Assembly (NCBI RefSeq): GCF_900099905.1
Contig: NZ_FNEE01000009.1
Location: 62,001-126,000 of the forward strand
Reading direction: 5' to 3'
DNA: 64,000 nt
DNA from: Mesorhizobium muleiense
Lineage (GTDB): Bacteria; Pseudomonadota; Alphaproteobacteria; Rhizobiales; Rhizobiaceae
Positions 1-9,164 of the stretch are shown here, in pieces. The notes below the pieces were generated by a model. It ran no database searches. It was not told where the DNA came from and saw only the letters and a list, made by a program, of their open reading frames with translations. Numbering within the stretch: position 1 is the stretch's first letter; each line of letters opens with the position of its first letter. A program made the position numbers and the translations under genes.

Positions 1-774
1 ACTACGGTGGCGGTGGCAGTCGGCGCACCGCTCGGCGCGCTTGTCGCGACGGTTGCCGGCTGGCGCGGCACGTTCTTTGCCATCGCCGGGCTCGGCGCAC
101 TGGCCGGCGCAATCCTGTGGTACCGGCTGCCGCGCGGCATCATCGGCACCAAGCTGCCGCTCAGGCAGCGGCTGGCCGCAACGCTTCGCCCCGGCGTGCC
201 GTCGATCCTGCTGACTACACTTTTGGCGCTCACCGGCGCCTTCACGGTCTTTGCCTTTGTCGCGCCGCTAGCCATCGAAGGCGGCGGCTTGAGCCCGATC
301 GCGCTGCCCGGCATGCTGCTTGCGTTCGGTGTCGGCGCCGTCATCGGCAACATCGCCGGCGGGCAGGCCGCCGACCGCTTCGGCGCGACGCGCACCGTCA
401 GCTGGTCGCTGGCGCTGAGTGCGGTCATGCTGGTGATGCTTTCGGTCATTCCGGCCTTCCTGCCGCACAGCATCGCCGGGCCGGCGCTGATGGCCATGAT
501 GGTGCCGTGGGGCATCGTCGGCTGGGCCTTCCCGCCGGCGCAGGCCAGCCGCATCATCAGGCTGGCGCCCGACGCAGCGCCCATCGTGCTGTCGCTCAAC
601 GCTTCGGCGCTCTATCTCGGCGTGGCGCTGGGCGCAGTCGTCGGCGGCGCGGTGCTGCGCTATGGCGCGCCGGCTGATCTCGGTCTGGTCGCAGCGGTGT
701 TCCCGATCCTGGGTCTTGGCGTCATGCTGGCCGGCCACCGGGCCGCCCGGGCGGTGGCCATGCCGGCGGAGTAA
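1..774 (+). CDS. MFS transporter, C-terminal part (5' end outside window)
   Basis: Hydrophobic protein that is open from the first base of the window, so its start lies upstream; the GTG at 7 is internal. It shows repeated transmembrane segments rich in Gly/Ala/Leu and a cytoplasmic loop GGQAADRFGATR (about residues 118-129) that resembles MFS motif A. This corresponds to the second half of a 12-TM sugar or drug efflux permease of the AraJ/YdhP type. It would be an inner-membrane proton-driven exporter; the substrate cannot be told. It is followed by a 114-bp gap and a convergent gene on the minus strand. Confidence 0.85.
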   Translation, partial: TTVAVAVGAPLGALVATVAGWRGTFFAIAGLGALAGAILWYRLPRGIIGTKLPLRQRLAATLRPGVPSILLTTLLALTGAFTVFAFVAPLAIEGGGLSPIALPGMLLAFGVGAVIGNIAGGQAADRFGATRTVSWSLALSAVMLVMLSVIPAFLPHSIAGPALMAMMVPWGIVGWAFPPAQASRIIRLAPDAAPIVLSLNASALYLGVALGAVVGGAVLRYGAPADLGLVAAVFPILGLGVMLAGHRAARAVAMPAE

Positions 775-888
775 AGGGAGATCGCAGAAGCGTGGCGCTG
801 TCCTCATCGCGCTGCCAGGCAGAATTTGGGCTCCTCTCCCCCCACTCACATCTAGCCGAGCAAGGAACCCAGGTCCTGTAACCACACA

Positions 889-1542
889 CTACTTCCAGGT
901 CCGGCGCCTCTCGATCTCGGCTTCGGATGGCTGTTGCTGGGCGAAGGAGCCAGTCTTGATCTCACCGGCGCGTTCATAGCTCGCTATGATGACGCCGGTG
1001 GTCGATGCCTGTGAGCGGTTCAGCTTGAAAGCCGCCGGCATTGCGCCGCTGCCAAACAGCCGCTTGCCCTTGCCCAGCACCAGCGGGAAGGTCAGCAGGC
1101 TGATCTCGTCGATCAGGTCGTTGGCGAGCAAGGTCTGGATGAGTTCGCTCGATCCCTGGATGAGCAGGTCCGGCCCGTCCTCCTGCTTGAGCTGGCGCAG
1201 GGTAGCCACGACGTCGTCGCCAAGCGACTGGCTGTTTTGCCACGACAGCGTGTCGGGCCGGTGGGTGGCCACATATTTGGTGACGGCGTTGAAACGGTCG
1301 GCGATCGGATCGTCTTTCTGGTACGGCCAATGCGCGGCGAAGATGTCGTAGGTCTTGCGGCCGAGGAGCAGCGCGAAGGGTTTTGCGAAGGTCTCACCAA
1401 TAAAGGCGCCCCCGACGTCGTCCCAGTAATGGAACGTCCAGCCACCGAATTCGAAGCCGCCGACCGGGTCTTCTTGCGGCCCACCGGGCGCTTGCATGAC
1501 GCCGTCGAGGCTGACGAATGTCGCAGTGGTGATCTTCCTCAT
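889..1542 (-). CDS. Dihydrofolate reductase family protein (RibD C-terminal-like)
   Basis: 217-aa protein of the DHFR/RibD-C fold. The N-terminus MRKITTATFVSLDGVMQAPG is the family hallmark (first beta-strand and SLDGV loop). An LLLGRKTYD segment near residue 65 and a C-terminal FPLVLGKGKRLF segment match the NADPH-binding reductase fold. The ATG at 1542 is chosen over one 21 bp upstream because it places the conserved strand at the N-terminus. These proteins are usually uncharacterised NADPH reductases and not true folate enzymes. It stands alone, convergent with the MFS gene. Confidence 0.85.
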   Translation of the reverse strand: MRKITTATFVSLDGVMQAPGGPQEDPVGGFEFGGWTFHYWDDVGGAFIGETFAKPFALLLGRKTYDIFAAHWPYQKDDPIADRFNAVTKYVATHRPDTLSWQNSQSLGDDVVATLRQLKQEDGPDLLIQGSSELIQTLLANDLIDEISLLTFPLVLGKGKRLFGSGAMPAAFKLNRSQASTTGVIIASYERAGEIKTGSFAQQQPSEAEIERRRTWK

Positions 1543-1813
1543 TGGATTCTCCCTTTTCATCATCCGAGCCGTTGCCGCCGGATTTCGGCCAAAGGACGTG
1601 CGAGCGGAAGCCTGTCCGACAGGGCCGGAAAATTTCTGGGCTCCGGCGCATGTCGAGCGGCAAGCGCGGGACGCCTCGCCGCGGCGACGTCATTGCGACC
1701 GCCTGCCGCCAACACTTTGCGACGAGAACCAGACGTCGCCGATGACGGCGGTGGCGGTGCGGTCCGGTGCCTTGTCGGCCGTCAGCCAGATCTTGCGGCT
1801 GCGTGCCGCCTTG

Positions 1814-2524
1814 TCACGGTGGATTTTCGTCGAGGCCGCCGAGGCGCCGATGCAAGGGATGAACCATGATCGCATGAACGGGATCGCAGGCAAACCCCTT
1901 ATCCGTGCGTGTCACCATCACCGCGAGGCCAATGCGCTCGGCCGGACGCCACGGAAAGACCATGCGGCCGCGGGGCTTCAGCGCCTTCAGCCATTCGGCT
2001 GGGGGTGCCGCAACGCCGGCATTGACATAGATGATGTCGGACGGTGGCAGGCCGCCGACGACCGCATCGCCATGGATGACGGTCACATTGGCATAGGCTT
2101 CGAGATTCTTTCTTGCACGGTCGGCGAGACCGGAATCCAGTTCGAAGGCGGTGACTGCGCCGCCCGGCGAAACCAGTTTCGCCAGCAGAGCTGTGTAATA
2201 GCCGGTGCCGGCGCCGACATGAGTGACGACCTCGCCGGGTTTTGGCGCCACCTTGCCGATCCACATGGCATGCAGGAACGGCTCGCCATTGTTGATGCCC
2301 TTTTCGGCGTCGAGCGACACCAGCACGTTCTGATAGATGTGAACAGGATCGGCGCTCGGCGTTTCTACCTTGCCGTTGCCGGCGACGACCGTCCACGGCC
2401 CGGGCCCGAGAAAAGCTTCGCGCGGCACCGCGGCGAACACGTCCTCGAGACGCGGATCGGCAGAACCTGCATTGGCAGCCATCAGTCGCGCGTAGAATTT
2501 TCGGGCTTCGGCAATTCTGGTCAT
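1814..2524 (-). CDS. Protein-L-isoaspartate O-methyltransferase-like SAM methyltransferase
   Basis: 236-aa class I SAM-dependent methyltransferase. The SAM motif I is VTHVGAGTGYYTALLAKL (about residues 96-113), followed by an acidic FELDSG motif, IHGDAV and a YVNAG strand, the order seen in PCMT family proteins. The N-terminal VPREAFLGPGPW segment is also family-typical. The reading frame stays open upstream for more than 1 kb on the minus strand, but that part is the antisense of the metallopeptidase and other genes, so the ATG at 2524 is taken as the start. Substrate unknown: the VHVGAGTGYY variant is common in alphaproteobacterial PCMT-like proteins that may not act on isoaspartate. Confidence 0.8.
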   Translation of the reverse strand: MTRIAEARKFYARLMAANAGSADPRLEDVFAAVPREAFLGPGPWTVVAGNGKVETPSADPVHIYQNVLVSLDAEKGINNGEPFLHAMWIGKVAPKPGEVVTHVGAGTGYYTALLAKLVSPGGAVTAFELDSGLADRARKNLEAYANVTVIHGDAVVGGLPPSDIIYVNAGVAAPPAEWLKALKPRGRMVFPWRPAERIGLAVMVTRTDKGFACDPVHAIMVHPLHRRLGGLDENPP

Positions 2525-2587
2525 GTCGCGTGAGAAGATAGCGCGATTGACCGAATTGTCGCGCAGCCCCACGAGCTCACTCAATGC

Positions 2588-2800
2588 ATGGTCGAGAAAA
2601 CCCTCAGCCGACGCGGCGAAGCGCGGCGCCGTGCGCTGCTCAAAGATTATGTGCAGCTTGTCGCCGACCTGATCGAGAACGGCAACGAGGCCCGCCAGGT
2701 CGACATCGCGGCGCGGCTCGGCGTCGCCCAGCCGACGGTGGCCAAGATGCTGACGCGGCCGACAGTCGTGCCGGAACCGCCGCGCTGCCGCGGCGTTTGA
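2588..2800 (+). pseudogene. Truncated MntR/DtxR-type regulator remnant
   Basis: Short open frame of 70 codons. Residues about 16-56 (DYVQLVADLIENGNEARQV followed by DIAARLGVAQPTVAKML) match the N-terminal winged helix-turn-helix of MntR, the manganese-responsive DtxR-family repressor. The normal protein is about 140 aa; here the similarity breaks off right after the recognition helix, at MLTR, and the frame ends in a Pro/Arg-rich tail. The metal-binding and dimerisation domains are absent, so I read this as a decayed copy. Whether the short HTH is still made is unknown. Confidence 0.6.
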
Positions 2801-2839
2801 GATCGTGCCAGCAATTGGCGCGAGACCGAGGAGGATACG

Positions 2840-3028
2840 ATGGGCGTTGAACAGGCACCGACAGCGAAGGGCAAGCAAGCAGCCAAGGGATTGAAGCAGG
2901 CTGCGGCGAAGGACGAACGCAAGACCGAAGCGGATACTGGACGCCCGCTCAAGAAGGGCGGGGCCCGCTTCGAGGAGCGCTCGAAAAGCTCGGACGGCAA
3001 GAGCGCGGGCACCAAGCAGAAGATCTGA
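2840..3028 (+). CDS. Small lysine-rich hypothetical protein
   Basis: 62-aa, highly charged (Lys/Glu/Ala-rich), low-complexity protein with no cysteine or hydrophobic segment. A good ribosome binding site (GAGGAGG, 2829-2835) precedes the ATG, which is the main reason to believe it is expressed. It lies 40 bp after the MntR remnant. The composition recalls small nucleic-acid-binding or stress proteins, but no family is recognised. Confidence 0.45.
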   Translation: MGVEQAPTAKGKQAAKGLKQAAAKDERKTEADTGRPLKKGGARFEERSKSSDGKSAGTKQKI

Positions 3029-3232
3029 GCCTGACCGACAAGTCCAAGACCAAAAAAAAGCGCCGGCAGGGCTCTCAGCCGCGGGTGTCGTGCAGGGACT
3101 GACCCCAGAGCCGGCGGCCCCTTCATGAGAAAAATACTGTGACTTGGCGCAACCATTGGGATAATTGTTTGTTGGGTCGGATCGGGCCATGAGATCGGCA
3201 AGATACCGATACGTGCATCGCGGGGAGTTGCC

Positions 3233-4165
3233 ATGCTCTGGAAAGGTCGTCGTCAAAGCGACAACGTCGAGGACCAACGCGGCCAGGGCGGCGGGCTCAA
3301 CCTGCCGCGCGGCGGCCCCGGCCGTCTCCGCATCCCGATCGGCGGCCGCTCCGGCGGCGGAATGTCGCTGTCGACCATCATCATTCTCGTAGTCCTCTAT
3401 TTCGGGCTGAAGGCCATCGGCATCGACCCGCTTCAGATCCTGGCCGGTGGCGGCTTGGTGCCGGGTGGCGGCGGTCAGATCACCGACAACAGCGGAGAAC
3501 AGGGCGGTGGCACCGGGGCGCCTGCCTCCGACGAGATGAAGCAGTTCGTTTCGACTGTCCTGGCCGAGACCGAGGACACCTGGACCGGCATTTTCCAGGC
3601 CGAGGGCCTGACCTACGAGGATCCCAAGCTGGTCCTGTTCAGCGGGCAAATCCGTTCGGCTTGCGGCTTCGCCTCGTCCGCGGCCGGCCCGTTCTACTGC
3701 CCCGGCGACCGCAAGGTCTATCTCGACACCACCTTCTTCCAGCAACTCGACCAGCAATTCGGCGCTTCGGGCGATTTTGCCCAGGCTTATGTGATCGCGC
3801 ATGAGGTCGGCCACCATGTCCAGAACCTCACCGGCATCCTGCCCAAGTTCAACCAGATGCGGCAGCAGATGGGCGAGGCCGAGGCCAACCAAATGTCGGT
3901 GCAGGTCGAGCTCCAGGCGGATTGCTTCGCCGGCGTCTGGGCGCATTTCACCGGGCAGAAAGGCATTCTGGAACAGGGCGACATGGACGAGGCGCTGAAC
4001 GCCGCCCAGCAGATCGGCGACGACACGATGCAGAAGAAGATGCAGGGCTATGTCGTGCCGGAAAGCTTCAACCATGGCACCTCGCAGCAGCGTCAAACCT
4101 GGCTGGCACGCGGCTACAAGAGCGGCAAGCTGTCGGACTGCGATACGTTCAACACCCCGATCTGA
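3233..4165 (+). CDS. Neutral zinc metallopeptidase (YpfJ / Zn_peptidase family)
   Basis: 310-aa protein. The N-terminal 45 residues are Gly/Arg-rich, followed by one transmembrane segment (about residues 45-60, STIIILVVLYFGLKAIG), which anchors it in the inner membrane. The catalytic zinc motif HEVGHHVQ lies near residue 190, and a downstream ELQADCFAG gives the third ligand Glu, as in the PF04228 neutral zinc metallopeptidases (YpfJ, KPN_02809 type). Length agrees with the family (about 290-310 aa). Physiological substrate is unknown. It is a single gene with a 200-bp leader. Confidence 0.9.
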   Translation: MLWKGRRQSDNVEDQRGQGGGLNLPRGGPGRLRIPIGGRSGGGMSLSTIIILVVLYFGLKAIGIDPLQILAGGGLVPGGGGQITDNSGEQGGGTGAPASDEMKQFVSTVLAETEDTWTGIFQAEGLTYEDPKLVLFSGQIRSACGFASSAAGPFYCPGDRKVYLDTTFFQQLDQQFGASGDFAQAYVIAHEVGHHVQNLTGILPKFNQMRQQMGEAEANQMSVQVELQADCFAGVWAHFTGQKGILEQGDMDEALNAAQQIGDDTMQKKMQGYVVPESFNHGTSQQRQTWLARGYKSGKLSDCDTFNTPI

Positions 4166-4345
4166 GGTGTTTGGGCTCTCGTTGAAATGGCGTTGAAAGC
4201 GGCGGCGATGCAGCCGCGCTCATGTCGACAGTTGATGTCAGGATGAAAATTCCTGGCCTGTTCCCTTATTGTTCTGTGTGGCTGACTCGCCTATAAAAGG
4301 CCCTTCCGCCTTCGCTGCGAGGCGGCTCCAGGAGTCGATACCGTC

Positions 4346-5599
4346 ATGATCGAAGCCAAAACCGCCAGGCGGGGCCTTGCGCTTGTTTTCACCACGCTGC
4401 TGCTCGACATCACCGGCATCGGCATCATCATGCCGGTGCTGCCGGCCTATCTGCAGGAACTGACCGGCGTCGGGGTCAGCGAAGCGGCGATCGAAGGCGG
4501 CTGGCTGTTCTTCGTCTATGCGGCCATGCAGTTCCTGTTCGCGCCGCTGGTCGGCAATCTCAGCGACCGCTTCGGCCGTCGTCCGATCCTGCTGGCCTCG
4601 GTGCTGACCTTCGCCGTCGACAATCTGATCTGCGCGGTGGCCTGGTCCTATTGGGTCCTGTTCATCGGCCGGGTGCTGGCCGGCATCAGCGGCGCCAGCT
4701 ATTCGACCGCCTCCGCCTTCATCGCCGATGTCAGCACCGACGAGAACAGGGCGAAGAATTTCGGCCTGCTTGGCATCGCCTTCGGCGTCGGTTTCGTCAT
4801 CGGCCCGGTGCTGGGCGGGTTGCTCGGCGAGTTCGGGCCGCGCGTGCCGTTCTGGGGCGCGGCGGTGCTTGCTCTGATCAACTTCATCGTCGGCTGGTTC
4901 TTCCTGCCGGAAACGCTGGAGCAGCATCACCGGCGCCGCTTCGAATGGCGCCGCGCCAATCCTCTAGGCGCCCTGAAGCAGATGCGCAATTACAAGGGGA
5001 TCGGCTGGATCGGCCTGGTGTTCTTCCTGATGACGCTCGGTCACATGATGTACCCTGCCGTGTGGTCGTTCGTCGGCAGTTACCGCTACGGCTGGAGCGA
5101 GCAGCAGATCGGCTTCTCACTCGGCGTCTTCGGCCTTGGCGGGGCATTGGTGATGGGTTTTGTCCTGCCGCGCGTCATCCCACGGCTCGGCGAATGGCGG
5201 ACCGCCGCCATCGGTCTTGCTTTTACCGCGCTCGCCGCCTTCGGCTATGCCGCGGCGTGGAAGGGCTGGATGATCTATGCGGTGATCGTGGCGACCTGCC
5301 TCGAGGCGCTGGCCGACCCGCCGCTGCGCAGCCTGGCAGCGGCCAAGGTACCGCCCTCCGCGCAAGGCGAATTGCAAGGTGCGATGACGAGCGTGTTTTC
5401 GATCACCAGCATCATCACGCCGCTGTTTTATACGGGAATCTTCGCCTGGTTCACCGGGCCAAGCGCGCCGGTGACGTTCGGCGGCGCGCCCTTTGTGCTC
5501 GGCGGTATCTTTCTCGCCCTGTCGCTGGTGGCTTTCGTGCTCAGGGTCGAGAAGCCGAGCGCGGTGAGGGACGTCACGACGGCGACGGTGCGAACCTGA
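4346..5599 (+). CDS. TetA-type MFS efflux transporter
   Basis: 417-aa, 12-TM protein of the Tet(A)/TCR family (DHA1). It has MFS motif A GNLSDRFGRRPILL (about residues 71-84), the acidic residue in TM1 (LLLDITGIGIIMPVLP) typical of tetracycline/H+ antiporters, and a central loop LEQHHRRRFEWRR separating the two halves. It acts in the inner membrane as a proton-coupled exporter. Chromosomal rhizobial members are usually annotated as tetracycline resistance proteins but resistance is rarely shown. The stop codon is 1 bp from the end of the convergent carA. Confidence 0.88.
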   Translation: MIEAKTARRGLALVFTTLLLDITGIGIIMPVLPAYLQELTGVGVSEAAIEGGWLFFVYAAMQFLFAPLVGNLSDRFGRRPILLASVLTFAVDNLICAVAWSYWVLFIGRVLAGISGASYSTASAFIADVSTDENRAKNFGLLGIAFGVGFVIGPVLGGLLGEFGPRVPFWGAAVLALINFIVGWFFLPETLEQHHRRRFEWRRANPLGALKQMRNYKGIGWIGLVFFLMTLGHMMYPAVWSFVGSYRYGWSEQQIGFSLGVFGLGGALVMGFVLPRVIPRLGEWRTAAIGLAFTALAAFGYAAAWKGWMIYAVIVATCLEALADPPLRSLAAAKVPPSAQGELQGAMTSVFSITSIITPLFYTGIFAWFTGPSAPVTFGGAPFVLGGIFLALSLVAFVLRVEKPSAVRDVTTATVRT

Positions 5600-5600
5600 A

Positions 5601-6818
5601 TCAGGCGCGCTCCGCCAGCGCCGGCTCGCCGCGCTTTTCGCGGATGAGATTGACGAAGCGGCGGAACAGATAATGCGAGTCCTGCGGGCCCGGCGAGGCT
5701 TCGGGATGATGCTGTACCGAAAACACCGGCCTGCCGGTCAGGGTGATGCCGCAGTTCGAGCCGTCGAACAGCGAGACATGGGTTTCTTCGACGCCCGTGG
5801 GCAACGAGCCGGCATCGACGGCAAAGCCGTGGTTCATCGAGACGATCTCAACCTTGCCGGTGGTGTGATCCTTGACCGGATGATTGGCGCCGTGATGGCC
5901 TTGATGCATTTTGGCGGTCTTGCCGCCGAGCGCCAGCGCCAGCATCTGGTGGCCGAGGCAGATGCCGAAGACCGGGATGTCGGTCTTCAGCAAGTCCTGG
6001 ATGACCGGAACGGCATAGTCGCCAGTGGCTTCCGGGTCGCCGGGACCGTTGGAGAGAAAGATGCCGTCGGGCCGCATGGCGAGGATATCCTCGGCGCCGG
6101 TGTTGGCCGGCACCACGGTGACCTTGGCGCCCAGGCCGGCAAGCAGGCGCAATATGTTGCGTTTTACGCCGTAGTCGATGGCGACGACATGCATGGACGG
6201 ATCGGCCTGTTCGCCAAAGCCCTCGTCCCAGACCCACGGCGTCTCGCGCCAGACCGAGGACTGGCCGGAAGTGACGTCCTTGGCCAGGTCAAGCCCGATC
6301 AGGCCGGACCAGGCAGCGGCGCGGCGCTTCAGCTCCTCGATGTCGAAGATGCCGTCGGGCGCGTGCGCGATGACGGCGTTGGGCATGCCCTTTTCGCGGA
6401 TCAGCGCGGTCAGCGCGCGGGTGTCGATGCCCGAAAGCGCAACGATGCCGCGTTTCTTCAGCCATTGGTCGAGACCAGAAGCGGCGCGATAGCTGGACGG
6501 ATTGGTGACGTCGGCCTTGAACACGGCGCCGACTGCGCCGGCGCGGGCAACAGGGTTGAGATCCTCGATGTCCTCGTCATTGGTGCCGATATTGCCGATA
6601 TGCGGAAAGGTGAAGGTGACGATCTGGCCGGCATAGGACGGGTCGGTGAGGATTTCCTGATAGCCTGTCAGCGCGGTGTTGAAGCAGACTTCGGCGACGG
6701 CGGAGCCGGTGGCGCCAAGGCCGCGGCCCTCGATGACGGTGCCGTCGGCCAGCACCAGCAGGGCGGTCGGCTTCTCGGTGGCCCAAGTGGGGGTCGACGC
6801 GGCGGTCATCGTTGCCAT
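5601..6818 (-). CDS. carA: Carbamoyl-phosphate synthase small (glutaminase) subunit
   Basis: 405-aa CarA. It hydrolyses glutamine and passes ammonia to CarB for carbamoyl phosphate, feeding arginine and pyrimidine synthesis. The N-terminal CPSase small-chain domain contains VCFNTALTGYQEILTDPSY (about residues 40-58). The class I glutamine amidotransferase domain has the nucleophile in GICLGHQMLALALGGKT and the His/Glu pair in VQHHPEASPGP. The ATG at 6818, with an AGGAG sequence just upstream, gives the normal family N-terminus; a longer frame upstream lacks similarity. carB is not next to it, as is usual in rhizobia. Confidence 0.97.
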   Translation of the reverse strand: MATMTAASTPTWATEKPTALLVLADGTVIEGRGLGATGSAVAEVCFNTALTGYQEILTDPSYAGQIVTFTFPHIGNIGTNDEDIEDLNPVARAGAVGAVFKADVTNPSSYRAASGLDQWLKKRGIVALSGIDTRALTALIREKGMPNAVIAHAPDGIFDIEELKRRAAAWSGLIGLDLAKDVTSGQSSVWRETPWVWDEGFGEQADPSMHVVAIDYGVKRNILRLLAGLGAKVTVVPANTGAEDILAMRPDGIFLSNGPGDPEATGDYAVPVIQDLLKTDIPVFGICLGHQMLALALGGKTAKMHQGHHGANHPVKDHTTGKVEIVSMNHGFAVDAGSLPTGVEETHVSLFDGSNCGITLTGRPVFSVQHHPEASPGPQDSHYLFRRFVNLIREKRGEPALAERA

Positions 6819-7095
6819 GGCGGCACTCCTAAAGGCTGCGCCCTTCAATCGGTCCGGCGAACCATTCTGCGCAGCAAACCGCGCGCAGCGGCGATTTCGC
6901 AGCCAGCGCGCGCAACAAAAACTCAGTTCATGCAAGGCCCAGTACATAGGGGAAGGCGCCAGAGCGGTCAATGATGCTACGCCCGCAGGCGCGATTTATT
7001 TCCTCGAGCAATATCAGCGGTTTGCCGGGCGGCGTCGAATTTGCCTTGGGCTTTCGGCACGGCTATTGTCCGTCGCATTCGAAGGAGAAAGCATC

Positions 7096-7545
7096 ATGCG
7101 CGGCAAAATCGCCGAATCCCTGAAGAGCGCGATGAAGGCGCAGGACAAGCGCCGGCTGCCGACATTGCGGCTGATCCAGGCGGCCATTCACGACCGCGAC
7201 ATCGCCAATCGCGGCGCCGGCAAGGAGCCGGCCAGCGACGACGAGATCCTGCAGATACTGGCCAAGATGGTGAAGCAGCGCGAAGAGTCGGCCAAGGCTT
7301 TCGACGACGGCAAGCGGCCGGAGCTTGCCGCGCAGGAGCGCGACGAGATGGCCATCATCCGCGATTTCCTGCCGACGCAACTGGGCCAGGCAGGGACCGA
7401 AACGGCGATCCGCGCCGCCATCGCCGAGACCGGCGCCAGCAGCGTCAAGGACATGGGCAAGGTTATGGCCGTGCTCAAGGAGAAATACGCCGGCCAGATG
7501 GATTTCTCCAAGGCGAGCGGGATCGTCAAGGGACTGCTGCAGTAG
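7096..7545 (+). CDS. GatB/YqeY domain-containing protein
   Basis: 149-aa protein that is one complete YqeY domain, the tRNA-binding tail domain of GatB found alone. Family-typical segments include AMKAQDKRRLPTLRLI near the N-terminus, ILAKMVKQREESAKAFDDG in the middle and FLPTQL / GKVMAVLKEKYAGQMDFSK toward the end. The start is the ATG at 7096 behind GAAGGAGAAA. In rhizobia this gene commonly sits opposite carA and upstream of dnaG; here several genes intervene before dnaG. Suggested role is amidation-related tRNA binding, but it is not firmly established. Confidence 0.92.
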   Translation: MRGKIAESLKSAMKAQDKRRLPTLRLIQAAIHDRDIANRGAGKEPASDDEILQILAKMVKQREESAKAFDDGKRPELAAQERDEMAIIRDFLPTQLGQAGTETAIRAAIAETGASSVKDMGKVMAVLKEKYAGQMDFSKASGIVKGLLQ

Positions 7546-7626
7546 GATTTTGCCGCTGCAGCGAGCTCGTAAGGCATTGGAGGAGGCGACAGCGAGGAGC
7601 CAGCCCTGGCCGCATATGATTGATTC

Positions 7627-8091
7627 TCAGGCGCTCTTTGGTTTCTGAGAGCGGGCGGGGCGGGCGGCAGCTCGCACCGACAGGTTCAGTGCCACGGCGG
7701 CGCGAATGAGCGCCTTCAACGCCTCTTCATCGATCTTGTCGCCCTCATGGATGTCGATGGCGCGCCTGGTGTTGCCTTCGAGGCTGGAGTTGAAGAGGCG
7801 AGACGGGTCCTCCAGCGTGGCGCCCCTGGCGAAGGTCATTTTCACGACATTCTTGTAGGTCTCACCGGTGCAGATAATTCCGGCGTGTTCCCACACCGGA
7901 ACCCCTCTCCACTTCCACTCCTCGACCACTTCGGGATCGACCTGCTTGATGAGGGTTCGGATCCGAGCGAGCATCTCGCCCCGCCAATCGCTCAGCTCAT
8001 TGATTCTCGCATCTATCAATTGAGAGGGGGTGTCTCCTCCTGCTCCCTCCGGCGAGCCGCCCTTCTTCATGGCTGTTGTCGCTTTGGTCAT
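7627..8091 (-). CDS. DUF1801 domain-containing protein
   Basis: 154-aa cytoplasmic protein. The DUF1801 core is visible as VEEWKWRGVPVWEHAGIICTG and KMTFARGATLEDPSRLFNSS, followed by a C-terminal YdeI-like helical part (IDEEALKALIRAAVALN). The ATG at 8091 is used because it begins a typical low-complexity N-terminus; the longer upstream frame is antisense to the arginase-family gene. Function of DUF1801 proteins is not known. A second, distant DUF1801 gene lies at 9165-9668 on the other side of the arginase-family gene. Confidence 0.85.
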   Translation of the reverse strand: MTKATTAMKKGGSPEGAGGDTPSQLIDARINELSDWRGEMLARIRTLIKQVDPEVVEEWKWRGVPVWEHAGIICTGETYKNVVKMTFARGATLEDPSRLFNSSLEGNTRRAIDIHEGDKIDEEALKALIRAAVALNLSVRAAARPARSQKPKSA

Positions 8092-8260
8092 GATTGGTCC
8101 CAGTGGCTTTGTGAACGTTCGACGTCGTCTGGCGTACGCATCGATGCGGCGAGCCGTTTGCCGTTCCGGCGCGAGCAACAAACTCTCGACGTCGAGGAGG
8201 AACCTTCGTCGCTCCAGACCCGTTTTGCAACCAGGATCATACGAAAAATGGAGCTTCGAT

Positions 8261-9151
8261 TTGGCGGCGCGTTTGTTGAACATTTTCGGCGCGGCCACCA
8301 GCGCCGGCGCCTATTCGCCAGGGCAGGAACAAGCCCCCGCGGCGTTTCGGCGCCATGGGCTCGCAGAGGCGCTCGCGAGCCGAGGCAGAACCATCAGGGA
8401 TCATAGCGATGTTGCATCGTTCCGGTGGCGACCGGACTCTTCGCGGCCGCAGGCCATGAACCTGGAGGCCGTGCGCGGGGCCTGTGACTTGGTCGCAAGC
8501 CACGTGGCGACGGCGATTTCGGCGCAGGAAGACGTGCTTGTCTTGGGCGGCGATTGTACCGTGGAGTTGGGCACGGTCGCCGGGGCGAACGCGGCCGGCG
8601 CGCGGTTCGGACTCGTCTACATGGACTTTGACGCCGATCTCAACACACCTGACACGAGCGACGGCGCCTTGGACTGGACTGGTGTCGCCCATCTGCTCAA
8701 CATCCCGGGATGCGAGCCTTCGCTCGCGGGGCTCGGCCCAACGCGTCCGATGCTCGTGCCTCAGCAACTTCTCTATTTCGGCCTCGTGAATATCACTCCG
8801 CCTGAAGCCGCCGCGATCAGAGATCACGCGATCAAGGTCATTTCGCGTGAGGAAGCTTTGATTGATATCGAGTTGGCGGCGGCGCGCGCGGCCGAATGGG
8901 CGGCGCGCTTTGACTGTGTGCTTATTCACTTCGATGCCGATGTGCTCTCCTTTATCGATTTCCCGATTGCTGAGAATGTGCGCCGTTGCGACGGTCTCAA
9001 ACTGGAGCAAGCCGCCTTCGTGCTAAAGCAGTTGACCGCCCTGCAGCAATGGCGCGGCCTGACCGTCACAGAAGTTAATCCGGCCCATGCGCCAGACGAG
9101 CCCACCGCGTTTGCACGCCTGAATGAGGTGCTTGCAGACGCCCTTGGCTAA
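8261..9151 (+). CDS. Arginase/agmatinase-family protein with an atypical metal site
   Basis: About 296 aa. The binuclear metal motifs of ureohydrolases are recognisable: LVLGGDCTVELG, then YMDFDADLNTPD, then HFDADVLSF. The second motif normally reads DAHxD; here it reads DFDAD, so the usual histidine ligand is replaced by Asp. No ATG fits; the TTG at 8261 preceded by GGAG (8250-8253) is the best start and yields the family N-terminus (NIFGAATSAGAYSPGQE follows). Likely a hydrolase of a guanidino- or formimino-type substrate, but the altered site makes the reaction uncertain. Confidence 0.75.
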   Translation: MAARLLNIFGAATSAGAYSPGQEQAPAAFRRHGLAEALASRGRTIRDHSDVASFRWRPDSSRPQAMNLEAVRGACDLVASHVATAISAQEDVLVLGGDCTVELGTVAGANAAGARFGLVYMDFDADLNTPDTSDGALDWTGVAHLLNIPGCEPSLAGLGPTRPMLVPQQLLYFGLVNITPPEAAAIRDHAIKVISREEALIDIELAAARAAEWAARFDCVLIHFDADVLSFIDFPIAENVRRCDGLKLEQAAFVLKQLTALQQWRGLTVTEVNPAHAPDEPTAFARLNEVLADALG

Positions 9152-9164
9152 TTCGTGATGCATC

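Noticed and set aside
1814..4096. A 760-codon open frame on the minus strand covering several genes
   Set aside because: Only the last 236 codons match a protein family; the rest is antisense to the metallopeptidase and the small lysine-rich gene in high-GC DNA.
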